From the NCBI GenBank assembly GCA_965243545.1, contig OZ251573.1:4216001-4280000 (forward strand): 64,000 bases of DNA, written 5' to 3'. Position 1 is the first letter of the stretch. Every line of letters begins with the position of its first letter. The position numbers and the translations under genes were made by a program. This DNA is from CATQHW01 sp965243545 (GTDB lineage Bacteria; Spirochaetota; Spirochaetia; SZUA-6; Bin103). Shown piece after piece: positions 26,973-36,335 of the stretch. The notes beneath the pieces are model-generated. The model did no database searches. It was not told where the DNA came from and saw only the letters and a program-made list of their open reading frames with translations.

Positions 26973-29150
26973 GTGACGCGAACCCCTATCGAAAGCTCCT
27001 TCCGGTGGGAGCGGTGGACGTCGGAAGCCGCCGACGTCGAGCGGCTCGACCGGCGGCAGGCGGCGCGGCTGCTGTTCGACACGCTGGCGATCAATCGCTT
27101 CGAGCACGCGCTCCTGGAACTCAAGAACGCCGGCGCGGTGTGGGGGCCGGTGCACACCTCGGTGGGTCAGGAGGCGACCGCCTCCGCGGCGGTGGCCGCC
27201 CTGCGGCCGTCCGACAAGATGGCCGCCACCTACCGCGCCCATCATCAGTTCCTGGCCAAGGTGCTGCAGGCGCAGGCGCCGGCCGACTGGGACCCGGCGT
27301 CCGGGGAGCTGCCGCCGGCCGCGCAGGAGGTCTTCTACCGCACCATGGCGGAGATCATGGGACTGGCCCCCGGCTACTGCGGCGGGCGGGGCGGCTCCAT
27401 GCACCTGCGCCACCACGAGTCGGGCTTCCTGGGTTCGAACGCCATCGTGGGCGGCGGCGTGCCGCTGGCGGCCGGCGCCGCCTATGCCGAGAAGTTCGCC
27501 GGCGCCGGCAACGTGGTGATCTGCTACATCGGCGACGGCGCGGTCAACCAGGGCGCCTTTCACGAGGCGTGCAACTTGGCCGGCCTCTGGTCGCTGCCGC
27601 TGATCGTCTTTGTGGAAAACAACCGCTACGCGGTCGCCACCCGCGTGCAGGACGCCTGCGCGGTGGAGCGCCTGTCGCAGCGCGCCGCCTCCTACGCCAT
27701 GGAGGGGTACCACGTCGACGGCGACGACGCGATCGCCATCTACGGCCTGGTGCGCGACGTGGCCGACCGCCTGCGCGCCGGCGGACCGCCGGCGATCATC
27801 GAGTGCGAATGCTACCGCCGCTACCACCACGCCGGCGACGTGCCCGGCAGCGCCTTCCGTTACCGCACCAAGGAGGAGGAGGAGCGGTACGCCGGCACCG
27901 AGGTGACCCGCGTGCTGCCGCGCGTGCTGGCGGCGGCCGGGCTGGTCGACGGCGCCGCGGCCAAGACGATCGACGCGCTGGCGGAGCGGGCGGTGCGGGA
28001 GGCGCAGGCGGCCTGTACGGAAGACGGCGACCCGCCCCGCGTGCGGGAGAGCCTGTGGCCGGACCCGGCCACCGCCGGCGACGGGATGCGCAGCAGCGGC
28101 CGGGAGCTGGCCGGCCTGCGCTTTGCCGACCGATCCGGGCACGGGGGCGAGCTTGCGCCGATGCGCTACTCGGACGCGATCGCGGCGGTGACCGGCCGCT
28201 GGCTCGAACGGGACGCCAACGCGATCGTCTTTGGCGAGGAGGTCGCCAACCTGGGCGGCGGCGCCTACGGCGCCACCAAGGGGCTGGCCGAGCGGTTCCC
28301 GGACCGCGTCATCAACACGCCGATCTCCGAAGGCGGCTTCTCCGGGCTCGGCTTCGGCGCCGCCATGCTCGGCATGCGGGTGGTGGTGGAGATCATGTTC
28401 GCGGACTTCGCGCTGGTCGCCGCCGATCAGCTCTTCAACCAGCTCAGCAAGGCGCGCCACATGTACGGCGACACCACCGATCTGCCGATCGTGGTGCGCA
28501 GCCGCATCGGTACCGGGCTCGGCTACGGCGCCCAGCATTCCATGGACCCGGTCGGCCTGTACGGGATGTTTCCCGGCTTCCGCATCATCGCCCCGGCCGA
28601 CGCGTTCGACTACGTCGGTCTGTTCAACACCGCCATGCAGTCGCTCGACCCGGTGGTGATCCTGGAGCACAACGCCCTCTACACGCAACGCTCACCGGCG
28701 CCGGCCGGCGACCTCGACTACGCCATCCCGTTCGGGGCGGCGCGCACCGTGCAGGCCGGTGACCAGGTGACGGTGCTCACCTATGGCGGCATGGCCGGAC
28801 GCTGCGCGGCGGTCGCCGCGGCGCTGGCCGCCGGCGGGGTGTCGGTGGAGCTGCTCGACCTGCGCTGCCTGGACCGGCTGTCGATCGACTACGGCGCGAT
28901 CGGCGCGTCGGTCGCCAAGACCGGCGCCCTGGTGATCGTCGAGGAGGCCGCCCGCAGCCAGGGGATCGGTCCGGCGCTGGCCGCGGAGATCACCGCCCGC
29001 TGCTTCGACGACCTGGATGGCCCGGTGGCGTGCGTCACCTCCCTCGACATCTCCACGCCGGTGTCGCGCCGCCTGGAGCTGGCGGCGCTGGTGAGCGACC
29101 CGCAGATCGACGCCGCGGTGCGCGCGGTCGCCGAACGGCGCTGGCGCTGA
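26973..29150 (+). CDS. Fused alpha-beta E1 component of a 2-oxoacid/acetoin-type dehydrogenase (thiamine diphosphate dependent)
   Basis: The 725-aa product joins both E1 subunits. The alpha half has the ThDP motif GDGAVNQGAFHEACNLAGL (from about residue 187) and RYHHAGDVPG. The beta half starts near residue 390 with MRYSDAIAAV and carries EEVANLGGGAYGATKGL, SEGGFSGLGFGAAM and DPVVILEHNALY. It would decarboxylate a 2-oxoacid or acetoin. No E2 acyltransferase or E3 gene lies in the window. GTG start with GGAGG upstream; its stop overlaps the next ATG (TGATG). Confidence 0.88.
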   Translation: MTRTPIESSFRWERWTSEAADVERLDRRQAARLLFDTLAINRFEHALLELKNAGAVWGPVHTSVGQEATASAAVAALRPSDKMAATYRAHHQFLAKVLQAQAPADWDPASGELPPAAQEVFYRTMAEIMGLAPGYCGGRGGSMHLRHHESGFLGSNAIVGGGVPLAAGAAYAEKFAGAGNVVICYIGDGAVNQGAFHEACNLAGLWSLPLIVFVENNRYAVATRVQDACAVERLSQRAASYAMEGYHVDGDDAIAIYGLVRDVADRLRAGGPPAIIECECYRRYHHAGDVPGSAFRYRTKEEEERYAGTEVTRVLPRVLAAAGLVDGAAAKTIDALAERAVREAQAACTEDGDPPRVRESLWPDPATAGDGMRSSGRELAGLRFADRSGHGGELAPMRYSDAIAAVTGRWLERDANAIVFGEEVANLGGGAYGATKGLAERFPDRVINTPISEGGFSGLGFGAAMLGMRVVVEIMFADFALVAADQLFNQLSKARHMYGDTTDLPIVVRSRIGTGLGYGAQHSMDPVGLYGMFPGFRIIAPADAFDYVGLFNTAMQSLDPVVILEHNALYTQRSPAPAGDLDYAIPFGAARTVQAGDQVTVLTYGGMAGRCAAVAAALAAGGVSVELLDLRCLDRLSIDYGAIGASVAKTGALVIVEEAARSQGIGPALAAEITARCFDDLDGPVACVTSLDISTPVSRRLELAALVSDPQIDAAVRAVAERRWR

Positions 29151-30418
29151 TGTCGATCGCGTCGCTCCTGGCGGACGTCCCGATCCCGGAGGTGGTGACG
29201 GTCCGGCAGTCGCTGCCGCGGCCGCGGCTCGCGCCCGGTCAGCTGGAGCAGGCGCTTTCGCCCGCCGCACTGGCGCGCGTGGTCCGCCCCGGCGAGTCGA
29301 TCGCCCTGGCGGTCGGCAGCCGGGGCGTGGCCGATCAGGCGGCGGTGGCGGCGCGCCTGGCCGCGTCGGTGCGCGCGGCCGGCGCCGAGCCGTTCATCGT
29401 CCCGGCGATGGGCAGCCACGGCGGCGCTACCGGGGAAGGGCAGGCGGCGCTGCTGGCCGGCATGGGCGTGAGCGAACGGACCGCCGGCGCGCCGGTGCGG
29501 TCCGGCATGGAGGTGGAGCGGATCGGCGCGGCCGGCGGGGTACCGGTGCTGGTCGACCGGCTGGCGTGGCGGGCCGACGGCATCATCATCGTCAACCGGG
29601 TCAAGCCGCATCCGTCATTCCGGGGCGACCGGGAAAGCGGGCTGGCCAAGATGATCGCCATCGGCCTCGGCAAGCAGGCCGGGGCGCAGGCGTGCCACGC
29701 CCGCGGCATGTCCCGCATGGCCGCCACCGTGCTGGCGGTCGCCGGCTGCGTGCTGGCCACCGGCCGCGTCCGCGCCGGCGTCGCCGTGCTGGAGAACGCC
29801 CATCACCAGACCTGTCACGTCGAGATGATCCCGGGCGCGGACATCCTGGCGCTCGAGCCGGCGCTGCTGGCGCGGGCGCGCGGCCTGCAGCCGACGCTGC
29901 CGTTCCGGGAGCTCGACGTGCTGGTGCTCGACCGCATCGGCAAGAACGTCGCCGGCACCGGCTTCGACTGCAACGTGGTGGGCCGCTACGGCAACCCGGA
30001 GCTCAGCGGCGGTCCGGCCATCGCCCGCATCGCCGCGCTCCGCCTCACCCCGGAGACGCACGGCAACGCCAACGGCATCGGCCTGGTCGACGTGACCACG
30101 CGCCGCGTGTTCGAGCGCATGACCTTCGAGGAGACGTACCCCAACGCGCTCACCTCCACCGCTTCGGTGAGTGTCAAGATACCGATGGTGATGGCCAGCG
30201 ACGCGTTGGCCATTCGCGCGGCGATCCTGACCGCCGGCGTTACCGACCCGGTGGCGGTCCGCTTGGCGCGCATCAGCGACACGCTGTCGCTCAGCGAGCT
30301 GCAGGCCAGCCCGGCCGCCGCGGCGGCGCTGGACCGTTCGCAGACCGAGGTCGACGGGCCGTCCGCGCCGCTTCCCTTTGACGACGCCGGCAACCTGCCG
30401 GGGCTGAACGGAGCGTAA
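29150..30418 (+). CDS. Lar_N/DUF2088-type protein (lactate racemase-like superfamily)
   Basis: The 422-aa product contains AMGSHGGATGEGQ, VNRVKPHPSFRGDRESGLAKMIAIGLGKQ and DRIGKNVAGTGFDCNVVGR, typical of the LarA-related group that lacks the full racemase layout. It may bind a nickel-pincer cofactor or act as an unidentified isomerase; this is not settled by sequence. It is translationally coupled to the E1 gene. A more canonical LarA homologue sits at 35072-36328. Confidence 0.72.
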   Translation: MSIASLLADVPIPEVVTVRQSLPRPRLAPGQLEQALSPAALARVVRPGESIALAVGSRGVADQAAVAARLAASVRAAGAEPFIVPAMGSHGGATGEGQAALLAGMGVSERTAGAPVRSGMEVERIGAAGGVPVLVDRLAWRADGIIIVNRVKPHPSFRGDRESGLAKMIAIGLGKQAGAQACHARGMSRMAATVLAVAGCVLATGRVRAGVAVLENAHHQTCHVEMIPGADILALEPALLARARGLQPTLPFRELDVLVLDRIGKNVAGTGFDCNVVGRYGNPELSGGPAIARIAALRLTPETHGNANGIGLVDVTTRRVFERMTFEETYPNALTSTASVSVKIPMVMASDALAIRAAILTAGVTDPVAVRLARISDTLSLSELQASPAAAAALDRSQTEVDGPSAPLPFDDAGNLPGLNGA

Positions 30419-30435
30419 CGCCGCCCGCCAGTCCT

Positions 30436-31140
30436 CTACCGGAACACGACCTCCAGGTCGATCGGTTCGTGCAACAGCAACGCGTCGAGCACCGGGACCT
30501 CAAACACCACCGCGCCGTCCTCCATGCGGCCGCCGCGATGGGAGACCAGGGCGCCGTCGACCTCAATCCGGACGACGATCGTGGAGTCGGCGAGCGACTG
30601 CGCGCCGTCCGACCCCAAAATCATGCCCATCATCGACAGATAATCCTCTCTGGTCGTCTGCGCGTTCTCCACCGGTCCGATGGCGCGTATGCCCGGATGG
30701 TTCAGTACCGGAAACACCTGGACGAGCCTCCATGCTTGGTCCGCGTCCAGGTAGAGGCGCGCGCGGGTCCCTTCCTCCACCCGGGTGAAGGAAATGATTC
30801 CCGGCAGGAGATCCGGCGCATCCTCGAAGCGGACGGCAACCTCCAGGCGGGGTTCTTGGAAGGATACGGCCCGATACACGGTGACCCCCGGTACTTCGCT
30901 CAGCCGGTGGTGCAGCGCGTCGGATTGGAGGTCGCCGTCACCTTCCAGCCCCGCCATTTCCTGCGCAAGGGCCATCAGCGCACGGGAGTAGCTGACGTCG
31001 GCGCTCAGATTGCCCGAACCGTCGCTACGGACAAAGACCTCCGACGTCACCGCGCACGCGCCGAGCGCGACGATAGCGGTCAGGACGACGGCGGAGCGGC
31101 CCGCGGCGCGCCGCCAAGAGCACTTTTGTTCAGCATTCAT
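30436..31140 (-). CDS. Lipoprotein, paralogue of the neighbouring 31183-31923 product
   Basis: The 234-aa product begins MNAEQKCSWRRA and has a lipobox ALGAC. The mature part reads as a beta/alpha domain with conserved blocks shared with its neighbour: VPGVTVYR, EEGTRARLYLD, EDYLSMMGMILG and the identical C-terminus LLLHEPIDLEVVFR. The pair arose by tandem duplication. Function unknown; expected in the envelope. It is downstream of its paralogue on the same strand, about 40 bp apart. Confidence 0.78.
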   Translation of the reverse strand: MNAEQKCSWRRAAGRSAVVLTAIVALGACAVTSEVFVRSDGSGNLSADVSYSRALMALAQEMAGLEGDGDLQSDALHHRLSEVPGVTVYRAVSFQEPRLEVAVRFEDAPDLLPGIISFTRVEEGTRARLYLDADQAWRLVQVFPVLNHPGIRAIGPVENAQTTREDYLSMMGMILGSDGAQSLADSTIVVRIEVDGALVSHRGGRMEDGAVVFEVPVLDALLLHEPIDLEVVFR

Positions 31141-31182
31141 GGAGAGCACTATACCAACGAAAGCCGGCCGCTGCAACCCCGG

Positions 31183-31923
31183 TCATCGGAAGACCACCTC
31201 CAGATCGATCGGTTCGTGCAACAGCAGCAGGTCGAGCAGCGGGACCTCGAACACCACCACGCCGTCCTCCACGCGGCCGCCCCGCTGGGAGACCATCGCG
31301 CCGTCGACGGTTACCCGGATGGTGATCAGCGAATCGGAAATCTCCCCCGGGCCGGCCGGCCCCAGGATGAAGCCCATCATCGACAGGTAGTCGTCTTCGG
31401 TGATTTCCGTGTTCTCCTCCGGTCCCATGGCGCGGATGGCCGGATCGTCGAGCATCGGGAACACCTCGGCGAGCAGCCCGTAGTTGTCCAGGTCGAAGTA
31501 GAACCGCACGCGGGTTCCGTCCTCGACCTCCTCGAAGGTGACGATGTCGGGCGCGGCCATCGCGTCGGGGCTCGGCAGGATCGCCTGCGCGTCCTCGAAG
31601 GCGAACGCCACCTCCACGCGGTGCTCCTCCGGCGCTTCGACCCGGTAGACGGTCACGCCCGGCCGCACGCTCAGCCGGTTGTGGATCGGCTCCAGGTTGA
31701 TGACGCCTTCCTCCGGCACTTCGGAGCCGGTGAGCGCCGCCATCTCCTGTACGCGGGCGACCAGATCGGCGGAGAAGCCGATGGCGATGGTGGTTTCGCC
31801 GGAACGGTCGCCGCGCAGGTAGAGATCCTGCGTGACGGCGCACGCGCCGAGCGCCAGGACCGCCGAAACTGCGGTCAAAACGAGTGCGAGCCGGCCTGCG
31901 GCGCGGCGGTGCCAAGCAGCCAT
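31183..31923 (-). CDS. Lipoprotein, tandem paralogue
   Basis: The 246-aa product has a lipoprotein signal with lipobox ALGAC and a mature domain containing SVRPGVTVYRVEA, VEDGTRVRFYFDLDN, EDDYLSMMGFILG and the shared LLLHEPIDLEVVFR end. Its ATG lies two bases after the M20 peptidase stop, so the peptidase and both lipoproteins form one minus-strand transcription unit. Function not recognised. Confidence 0.8.
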   Translation of the reverse strand: MAAWHRRAAGRLALVLTAVSAVLALGACAVTQDLYLRGDRSGETTIAIGFSADLVARVQEMAALTGSEVPEEGVINLEPIHNRLSVRPGVTVYRVEAPEEHRVEVAFAFEDAQAILPSPDAMAAPDIVTFEEVEDGTRVRFYFDLDNYGLLAEVFPMLDDPAIRAMGPEENTEITEDDYLSMMGFILGPAGPGEISDSLITIRVTVDGAMVSQRGGRVEDGVVVFEVPLLDLLLLHEPIDLEVVFR

Positions 31924-31925
31924 GA

Positions 31926-33302
31926 CTACGCCGCCATCCCGGCCAGGCGGTCGAGCAGGCGGCACCACGCCACCCGCCCGCGCCGGTAACTGGCCAGCCG
32001 GAAGAACTCGTTGGGACCGTGCGCGCCTTCGTCCTCCAGGGCGAAGGCGAAGATCACCGTCTTGGCGCGCAGGTAGCGCTCGAACATCCCCAGGATCGGG
32101 ATGCTGCCGCCGGAGGCGATGGCGTACGGCTCGGCGCCGTACAGCTCCGCCAGCACCGCGCGCGCGGCGCGGTTGCCGGGATGGCCGGCGGGGATGGTGT
32201 ACGGCCGGCCGGCGGAGCCGAGCGACCGGACCGTTACGCCGGCCGCCGGGTGGGCGTGCCGGCGGACGTGATCGGCTATCGCCTGCCGCACCCGCTCCGG
32301 GTCTTGCTCGCCCACCAAGCGGCAGGTGATCTTGGCGTGCGCCCGGCTCGGCAGCACGGTCTTGACCCCGTCGCCCTGAAAGCCGCCCCAGATGCCGTTG
32401 ATCTCCAGCGTCGGGCGCCGCCACTGCCGCGCCCGCGTATCGTAGCCCGGTTCGCCGAACAGCCCCCGCGCGCCCAGGCCGTCCAGGAAGCTCCGCTCGT
32501 CGAACGGGATGCGCGCCAGTTCGGCGCGGTCGGCGGCCGACAGCTCCGGCGCGCCGTCGAAGAAGCCGTCGACCAGCACCTTGCCGTCGGGGCCGCGCAT
32601 CGAGTCCAGGATGCGCACCAGCGCGTGAATGGGGTTGTGGATGGCGCCGCCGTAGGTGCCGGAGTGGACGTCGCGCGCCGGCCCGGTCACGTCGATCTGC
32701 AGCGAGCAGAGGCCGCGCAGGCTGAGCCACAGCCCCGGTTCGGTCTCGCTCCACTGGGAACCGTCGGCGCTGACGGCCAGATCGCACCGGAGCCGCTCGG
32801 CGTTCCGGCGGACGAAGCCGTCCATGGTGGGGCTGCCGATCTCCTCCTGACCCTCCAGCAGGAACTTCACGTTCACCGGCAGCGATCCGCCGTCGGCCAG
32901 CAGCGCCTCCACCGCCTGCACCGGGATCAGCAGGTTGCCCTTGTCGTCGGAGGAGCCGCGCCCGTAGACGCGATCGGCGGCGAGCACCGGGTCGAACGGG
33001 TCGGCGTCCCAGCCGTCGGCGCGCTCGGCCGGCTGAACGTCGAAGTGGGCGTAGATCAGCACCGTCGGCGCGCCGGGAGCGTGCAGGTAGTCGGCGTACA
33101 CGGCCGGCTGGGCGCCGGTCTCCAGGACCGCGGCGTGCTCCAATCCGGCCTGGGCCAGCCGGTCGCGCGTCCACGCCGCGGCGGCGCGCACGTCGTCCCG
33201 GTGGTCGGGGAGCGAGGAGACGCTGGGGATGCGCACGAAGTCGCGCAGCTCCGCGACGTAGCGGTCGCGGCGTTCATCAAGCAATGTCAAGTGGTCAGCC
33301 AT
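31926..33302 (-). CDS. M20 family metallopeptidase/dipeptidase
   Basis: The 458-aa product shows the M20 layout: IYAHFDVQP (metal His and Asp), YGRGSSDDKGN (bridging Asp), LLEGQEEIGSP (catalytic Glu pair) and the dimerisation lid between the halves. Closest in pattern to carnosinase/CNDP-type dipeptidases acting in the cytoplasm. The ATG at 33302 begins MADHLTLLDER; the frame is open further upstream but those codons lie in the zwf promoter region. First gene of a unit with two lipoproteins. Confidence 0.9.
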   Translation of the reverse strand: MADHLTLLDERRDRYVAELRDFVRIPSVSSLPDHRDDVRAAAAWTRDRLAQAGLEHAAVLETGAQPAVYADYLHAPGAPTVLIYAHFDVQPAERADGWDADPFDPVLAADRVYGRGSSDDKGNLLIPVQAVEALLADGGSLPVNVKFLLEGQEEIGSPTMDGFVRRNAERLRCDLAVSADGSQWSETEPGLWLSLRGLCSLQIDVTGPARDVHSGTYGGAIHNPIHALVRILDSMRGPDGKVLVDGFFDGAPELSAADRAELARIPFDERSFLDGLGARGLFGEPGYDTRARQWRRPTLEINGIWGGFQGDGVKTVLPSRAHAKITCRLVGEQDPERVRQAIADHVRRHAHPAAGVTVRSLGSAGRPYTIPAGHPGNRAARAVLAELYGAEPYAIASGGSIPILGMFERYLRAKTVIFAFALEDEGAHGPNEFFRLASYRRGRVAWCRLLDRLAGMAA

Positions 33303-33400
33303 CTGCGCAACAGTGTAGCGCAATTCGCCGCCGTATCGAAACCGGTACCCGCGTACCCGTGTGTTGACGCGCGCGCTGCCGAAAACCACAGTGGACGCCA

Positions 33401-35014
33401 GTGAGCGGAGTGAACGATCAGGCGTCGCCGTGCACGATGGTGATCTTCGGCGCGTCGGGCGACCTGACGGCGCGCAAGCTGATCCCCGGACTCTACGAGC
33501 TGCACCGGCGCGGACTGCTGCCGGACCGCTTTGCGGTGCTCGGCGCCGGCCGCACCGCCATGAGCGACGACCGGTTCCGCAGCACCATGCGGGCGGCGCT
33601 GCAGGAGGGGGCCGGCGGTCAGCCGGCGGCGGCGCTCGACCGGTTCGTCGGCGCCCTGCACTACCAGCAGCTCGACACCGGCTCGGCGGGCGAAGCCGGC
33701 TCGGCGGCCGGATACGGGAAGCTGGCCGAGCGGCTGCAGGCGGTCGCCGCATCGGCCGGAACCGGCGGCAACTTCATCTACTACCTGGCGACCCCGCCCA
33801 GCCTGTTCGAGCCGATCGCCGGCGGGCTGGCCGGCGCCGGCTTGGCGGCGGAGCGGGACGGCGCGTGGCGGCGGCTGATCGTGGAGAAGCCGTTTGGCTA
33901 CGACCTGGAGTCGGCGCGCCGGTTGAACGAACGGCTGCACGCGTGGTTCACGGAACGGCAGATCTACCGGATCGACCACTACCTGGGGAAGGAGACGGTC
34001 CAAAACGTGCTGGTCCTGCGGTTCGCCAACGAGGTGTGGGAGCCGCTCTGGACGCGCGCCACCATCGACATGGTGGAGGTGACCGGCGCCGAGCAGGTGG
34101 GGGTCGAGCAGCGCGGCGGCTACTACGACGGATCGGGCGCGTTGCGCGACATGGTGCAGAACCACCTGCTGCAGGTGGTCGGCATGATCGCCATGGAGCC
34201 GCCGGCGCACTTCCTGCCGAGCGCGGTCCGCAATGAAACGGTCAAGGTGTTCGACTCGTTGCGGCCGATCGCCCCGTCGCAGGTGGTCGAGCAGGTGGTG
34301 CGCGGCCAGTACACGGGATCGCTCACCACCGACGGCGCGCTGGCCGGCTACCGGGAAGAGGCGGGCGTGCCGCGCGGCTCGCGCACGGAGACCTACGCGG
34401 CGCTCCGCTTCTACGTCGACAACCGGCGCTGGGCGGGCGTGCCGTTCCTGGTGCGGACCGGCAAGCGGCTGCCGGCGCGGGTGACGGAGATCGTCATCCA
34501 CTTCAAGCAGGTGCCGCACCACCTGTTCGGCACGCCGCCGGCCTCGGTCACCTCCGGCGTCCCGGACCCGGCCGGCGCCGGCCGGCACGCGGTGTCGGCG
34601 GCGGCCGCCGAGGCCAGCAAACTGATCATCCGCATCCAGCCGGACGAGGCGATTCAGCTCCGCTGCAACGTAAAGCTGCCCGGCGCCGGGTTCGCCGTGC
34701 GGCAGGTGGCAATGGACTTTCGCTACGCCGACCTTGCCGACACCTACCTGCCGGACGCCTACGAGCGGCTGCTGCTGGACGGCATGATCGGGGACGCGAC
34801 GTTGTACGCGCGCGCCGATGCGATCGAGTCGTGCTGGGAGTTCATGACGCCGATCCTGACCGCTTGGCGGGAACGGCCCGGCATCCCCCTGCACGGCTAC
34901 CCGGCCGGCAGCTGGGGGCCGGCCGCCGCGTCCGGGCTGTTCGAACGGCCCGGCCACGACTGGCACTGTCCCATGCCGTCGCTCAGCGAGCCCGGCGGCC
35001 GCGTCGAGCTGTAG
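33401..35014 (+). CDS. zwf: Glucose-6-phosphate 1-dehydrogenase
   Basis: The 537-aa product has the NADP loop FGASGDLTARKL and the active-site RIDHYLGKETVQNVL with catalytic His. Homologues average about 490 aa; the extra length includes an Ala/Gly/Pro-rich stretch (TSGVPDPAGAGRH) before the LIIRIQPDEAI strand. It opens the oxidative pentose-phosphate pathway. GTG start. It is divergent from the M20 gene with about 100 bp between. No gnd or pgl is adjacent. Confidence 0.95.
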   Translation: MSGVNDQASPCTMVIFGASGDLTARKLIPGLYELHRRGLLPDRFAVLGAGRTAMSDDRFRSTMRAALQEGAGGQPAAALDRFVGALHYQQLDTGSAGEAGSAAGYGKLAERLQAVAASAGTGGNFIYYLATPPSLFEPIAGGLAGAGLAAERDGAWRRLIVEKPFGYDLESARRLNERLHAWFTERQIYRIDHYLGKETVQNVLVLRFANEVWEPLWTRATIDMVEVTGAEQVGVEQRGGYYDGSGALRDMVQNHLLQVVGMIAMEPPAHFLPSAVRNETVKVFDSLRPIAPSQVVEQVVRGQYTGSLTTDGALAGYREEAGVPRGSRTETYAALRFYVDNRRWAGVPFLVRTGKRLPARVTEIVIHFKQVPHHLFGTPPASVTSGVPDPAGAGRHAVSAAAAEASKLIIRIQPDEAIQLRCNVKLPGAGFAVRQVAMDFRYADLADTYLPDAYERLLLDGMIGDATLYARADAIESCWEFMTPILTAWRERPGIPLHGYPAGSWGPAAASGLFERPGHDWHCPMPSLSEPGGRVEL

Positions 35015-35071
35015 GCCGAACGCCGCCATCACGCCGGCTGCCGCCGGCGGTGATACCATCCCCCGGCGGTG

Positions 35072-36328
35072 ATGAAGCGGGTCGACCTGGCGTACGGCCG
35101 TAACGGGCTCACCGTCCGGGTGCCGGACGGCGCGGAGGTGGTGCTGCCCCGTCCGGTGGCCGGGGTAGCGGACGAGGCGGCGGCGATCGACGCCGCCCTG
35201 GCCGCGCCGATCGAGTCGCCGCCGCTGGCCGAGCTGGCGGCCGGCAAGCGGCGGGTGGTGGTGACCCACTCCGACATCACCCGCGCCACGCCCAACGCCC
35301 GCATCCTGCCGGTGCTGCTGCGGGCGCTGGAAGCGGCGGGAGTGGCGCGCGACGGCATCACGCTGCTCAACGCCCTCGGCACCCACCGCCGGCAGTCGGC
35401 GGCCGAGCTGCGGCGGATGCTCGGCGCCGGCGTCGTCGACCGCTACCGGTGCGAGCAGCACGACGCGTGGGACGACGCGGCGCTGGTCACCGCCGGCGTC
35501 ACCGGACGCGGCAACCCCGTGCGCCTCAACCGCGCGGTGATGGAGGCGGACCTGGTGATCTTTACCGGCTTCATCGAGCCGCACTTCTTCGCCGGCTTTT
35601 CCGGCGGCCCCAAGGGCGCCCTGCCGGCCCTGGCCGGCAGCGAGAGCGTGCTCACCAACCACGGCTACGCCATGATCGGCGACCCGCGCGCCACCTGGGG
35701 CATAACGGACGGCAATCCGATCTGGGAGGAGATGCGGGAGGCGGCGGCGCTCATCAAGCCGCTGTTCCTGCTCAACGTGACGCTCAACGCGGAGGGCCGC
35801 ATCACCGGCGTGTTCGCCGGCGACGTGGTGGCCGCCCACCGGCGCGGCTGCGGCTTCGTGCGCCGCAGCGCCATGGTCGCGGTCGACCAGCCGTTCGACG
35901 CCGTGGTGACCACCAACAGCGGCTATCCGCTCGACCAGAACCTGTACCAGACCGTGAAGGGCATGCAGGCGGCGCGGGGCATCGTGCGCGCCGGCGGCGC
36001 CATCGTGCTGGCGGCGGAGTGCGCCGACGGGTTGCCGGCGCATGGCCGCTACGCGGAGCTGCTGGCCCGCGCCGGATCGCCGGACGCGGTGCTGGCGATG
36101 CTGCGGCAGCCCGGCTTCTCCGCGCAGGACCAGTGGCAGGTGCAGATACAGGCGCAGATACAGCGCCACGCCGACGTCTACGTCTACAGCGGCGGCCTCA
36201 GCGACCGGGAGATCCGCGCCGCCCTGCTCACCCCGACCCGCGACGTCGAAGCGACGCTACGGGAGCTCCGGCCCGAACGGCTGTGCGTCCTGCCGCAGGG
36301 CCCGCTCACCATCGCCTACGTGAGGTAA
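35072..36328 (+). CDS. LarA-family nickel-dependent lactate racemase-like protein
   Basis: The 418-aa product starts MKRVDLAYGRNG and shows the LarA signatures HSDITRATPN, LNALGTHR (His), CEQHDAW (His) and TGFIEPHFFAGFSGGPKG (His). LarA interconverts D- and L-2-hydroxyacids with a nickel-pincer nucleotide cofactor. The larB/C/E cofactor genes are not in the window, and substrate specificity varies widely in this family. A GTG codon immediately precedes the chosen ATG. It ends seven bases from the convergent tpx. Confidence 0.82.
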   Translation: MKRVDLAYGRNGLTVRVPDGAEVVLPRPVAGVADEAAAIDAALAAPIESPPLAELAAGKRRVVVTHSDITRATPNARILPVLLRALEAAGVARDGITLLNALGTHRRQSAAELRRMLGAGVVDRYRCEQHDAWDDAALVTAGVTGRGNPVRLNRAVMEADLVIFTGFIEPHFFAGFSGGPKGALPALAGSESVLTNHGYAMIGDPRATWGITDGNPIWEEMREAAALIKPLFLLNVTLNAEGRITGVFAGDVVAAHRRGCGFVRRSAMVAVDQPFDAVVTTNSGYPLDQNLYQTVKGMQAARGIVRAGGAIVLAAECADGLPAHGRYAELLARAGSPDAVLAMLRQPGFSAQDQWQVQIQAQIQRHADVYVYSGGLSDREIRAALLTPTRDVEATLRELRPERLCVLPQGPLTIAYVR

Positions 36329-36335
36329 GCCCGGG

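Noticed and set aside
26136..28688. An 850-codon minus-strand open frame
   Set aside because: Antisense to the SDR and E1 genes; no recognisable domain.
30436..31923. The two lipoprotein genes as halves of one broken gene
   Set aside because: Each has its own start, lipobox and complete C-terminus, so they are tandem paralogues.
33287..36169. A 960-codon minus-strand open frame
   Set aside because: Antisense to zwf and the LarA-like gene, both of which have clear family motifs; the composition is His/Arg/Gln-rich noise.
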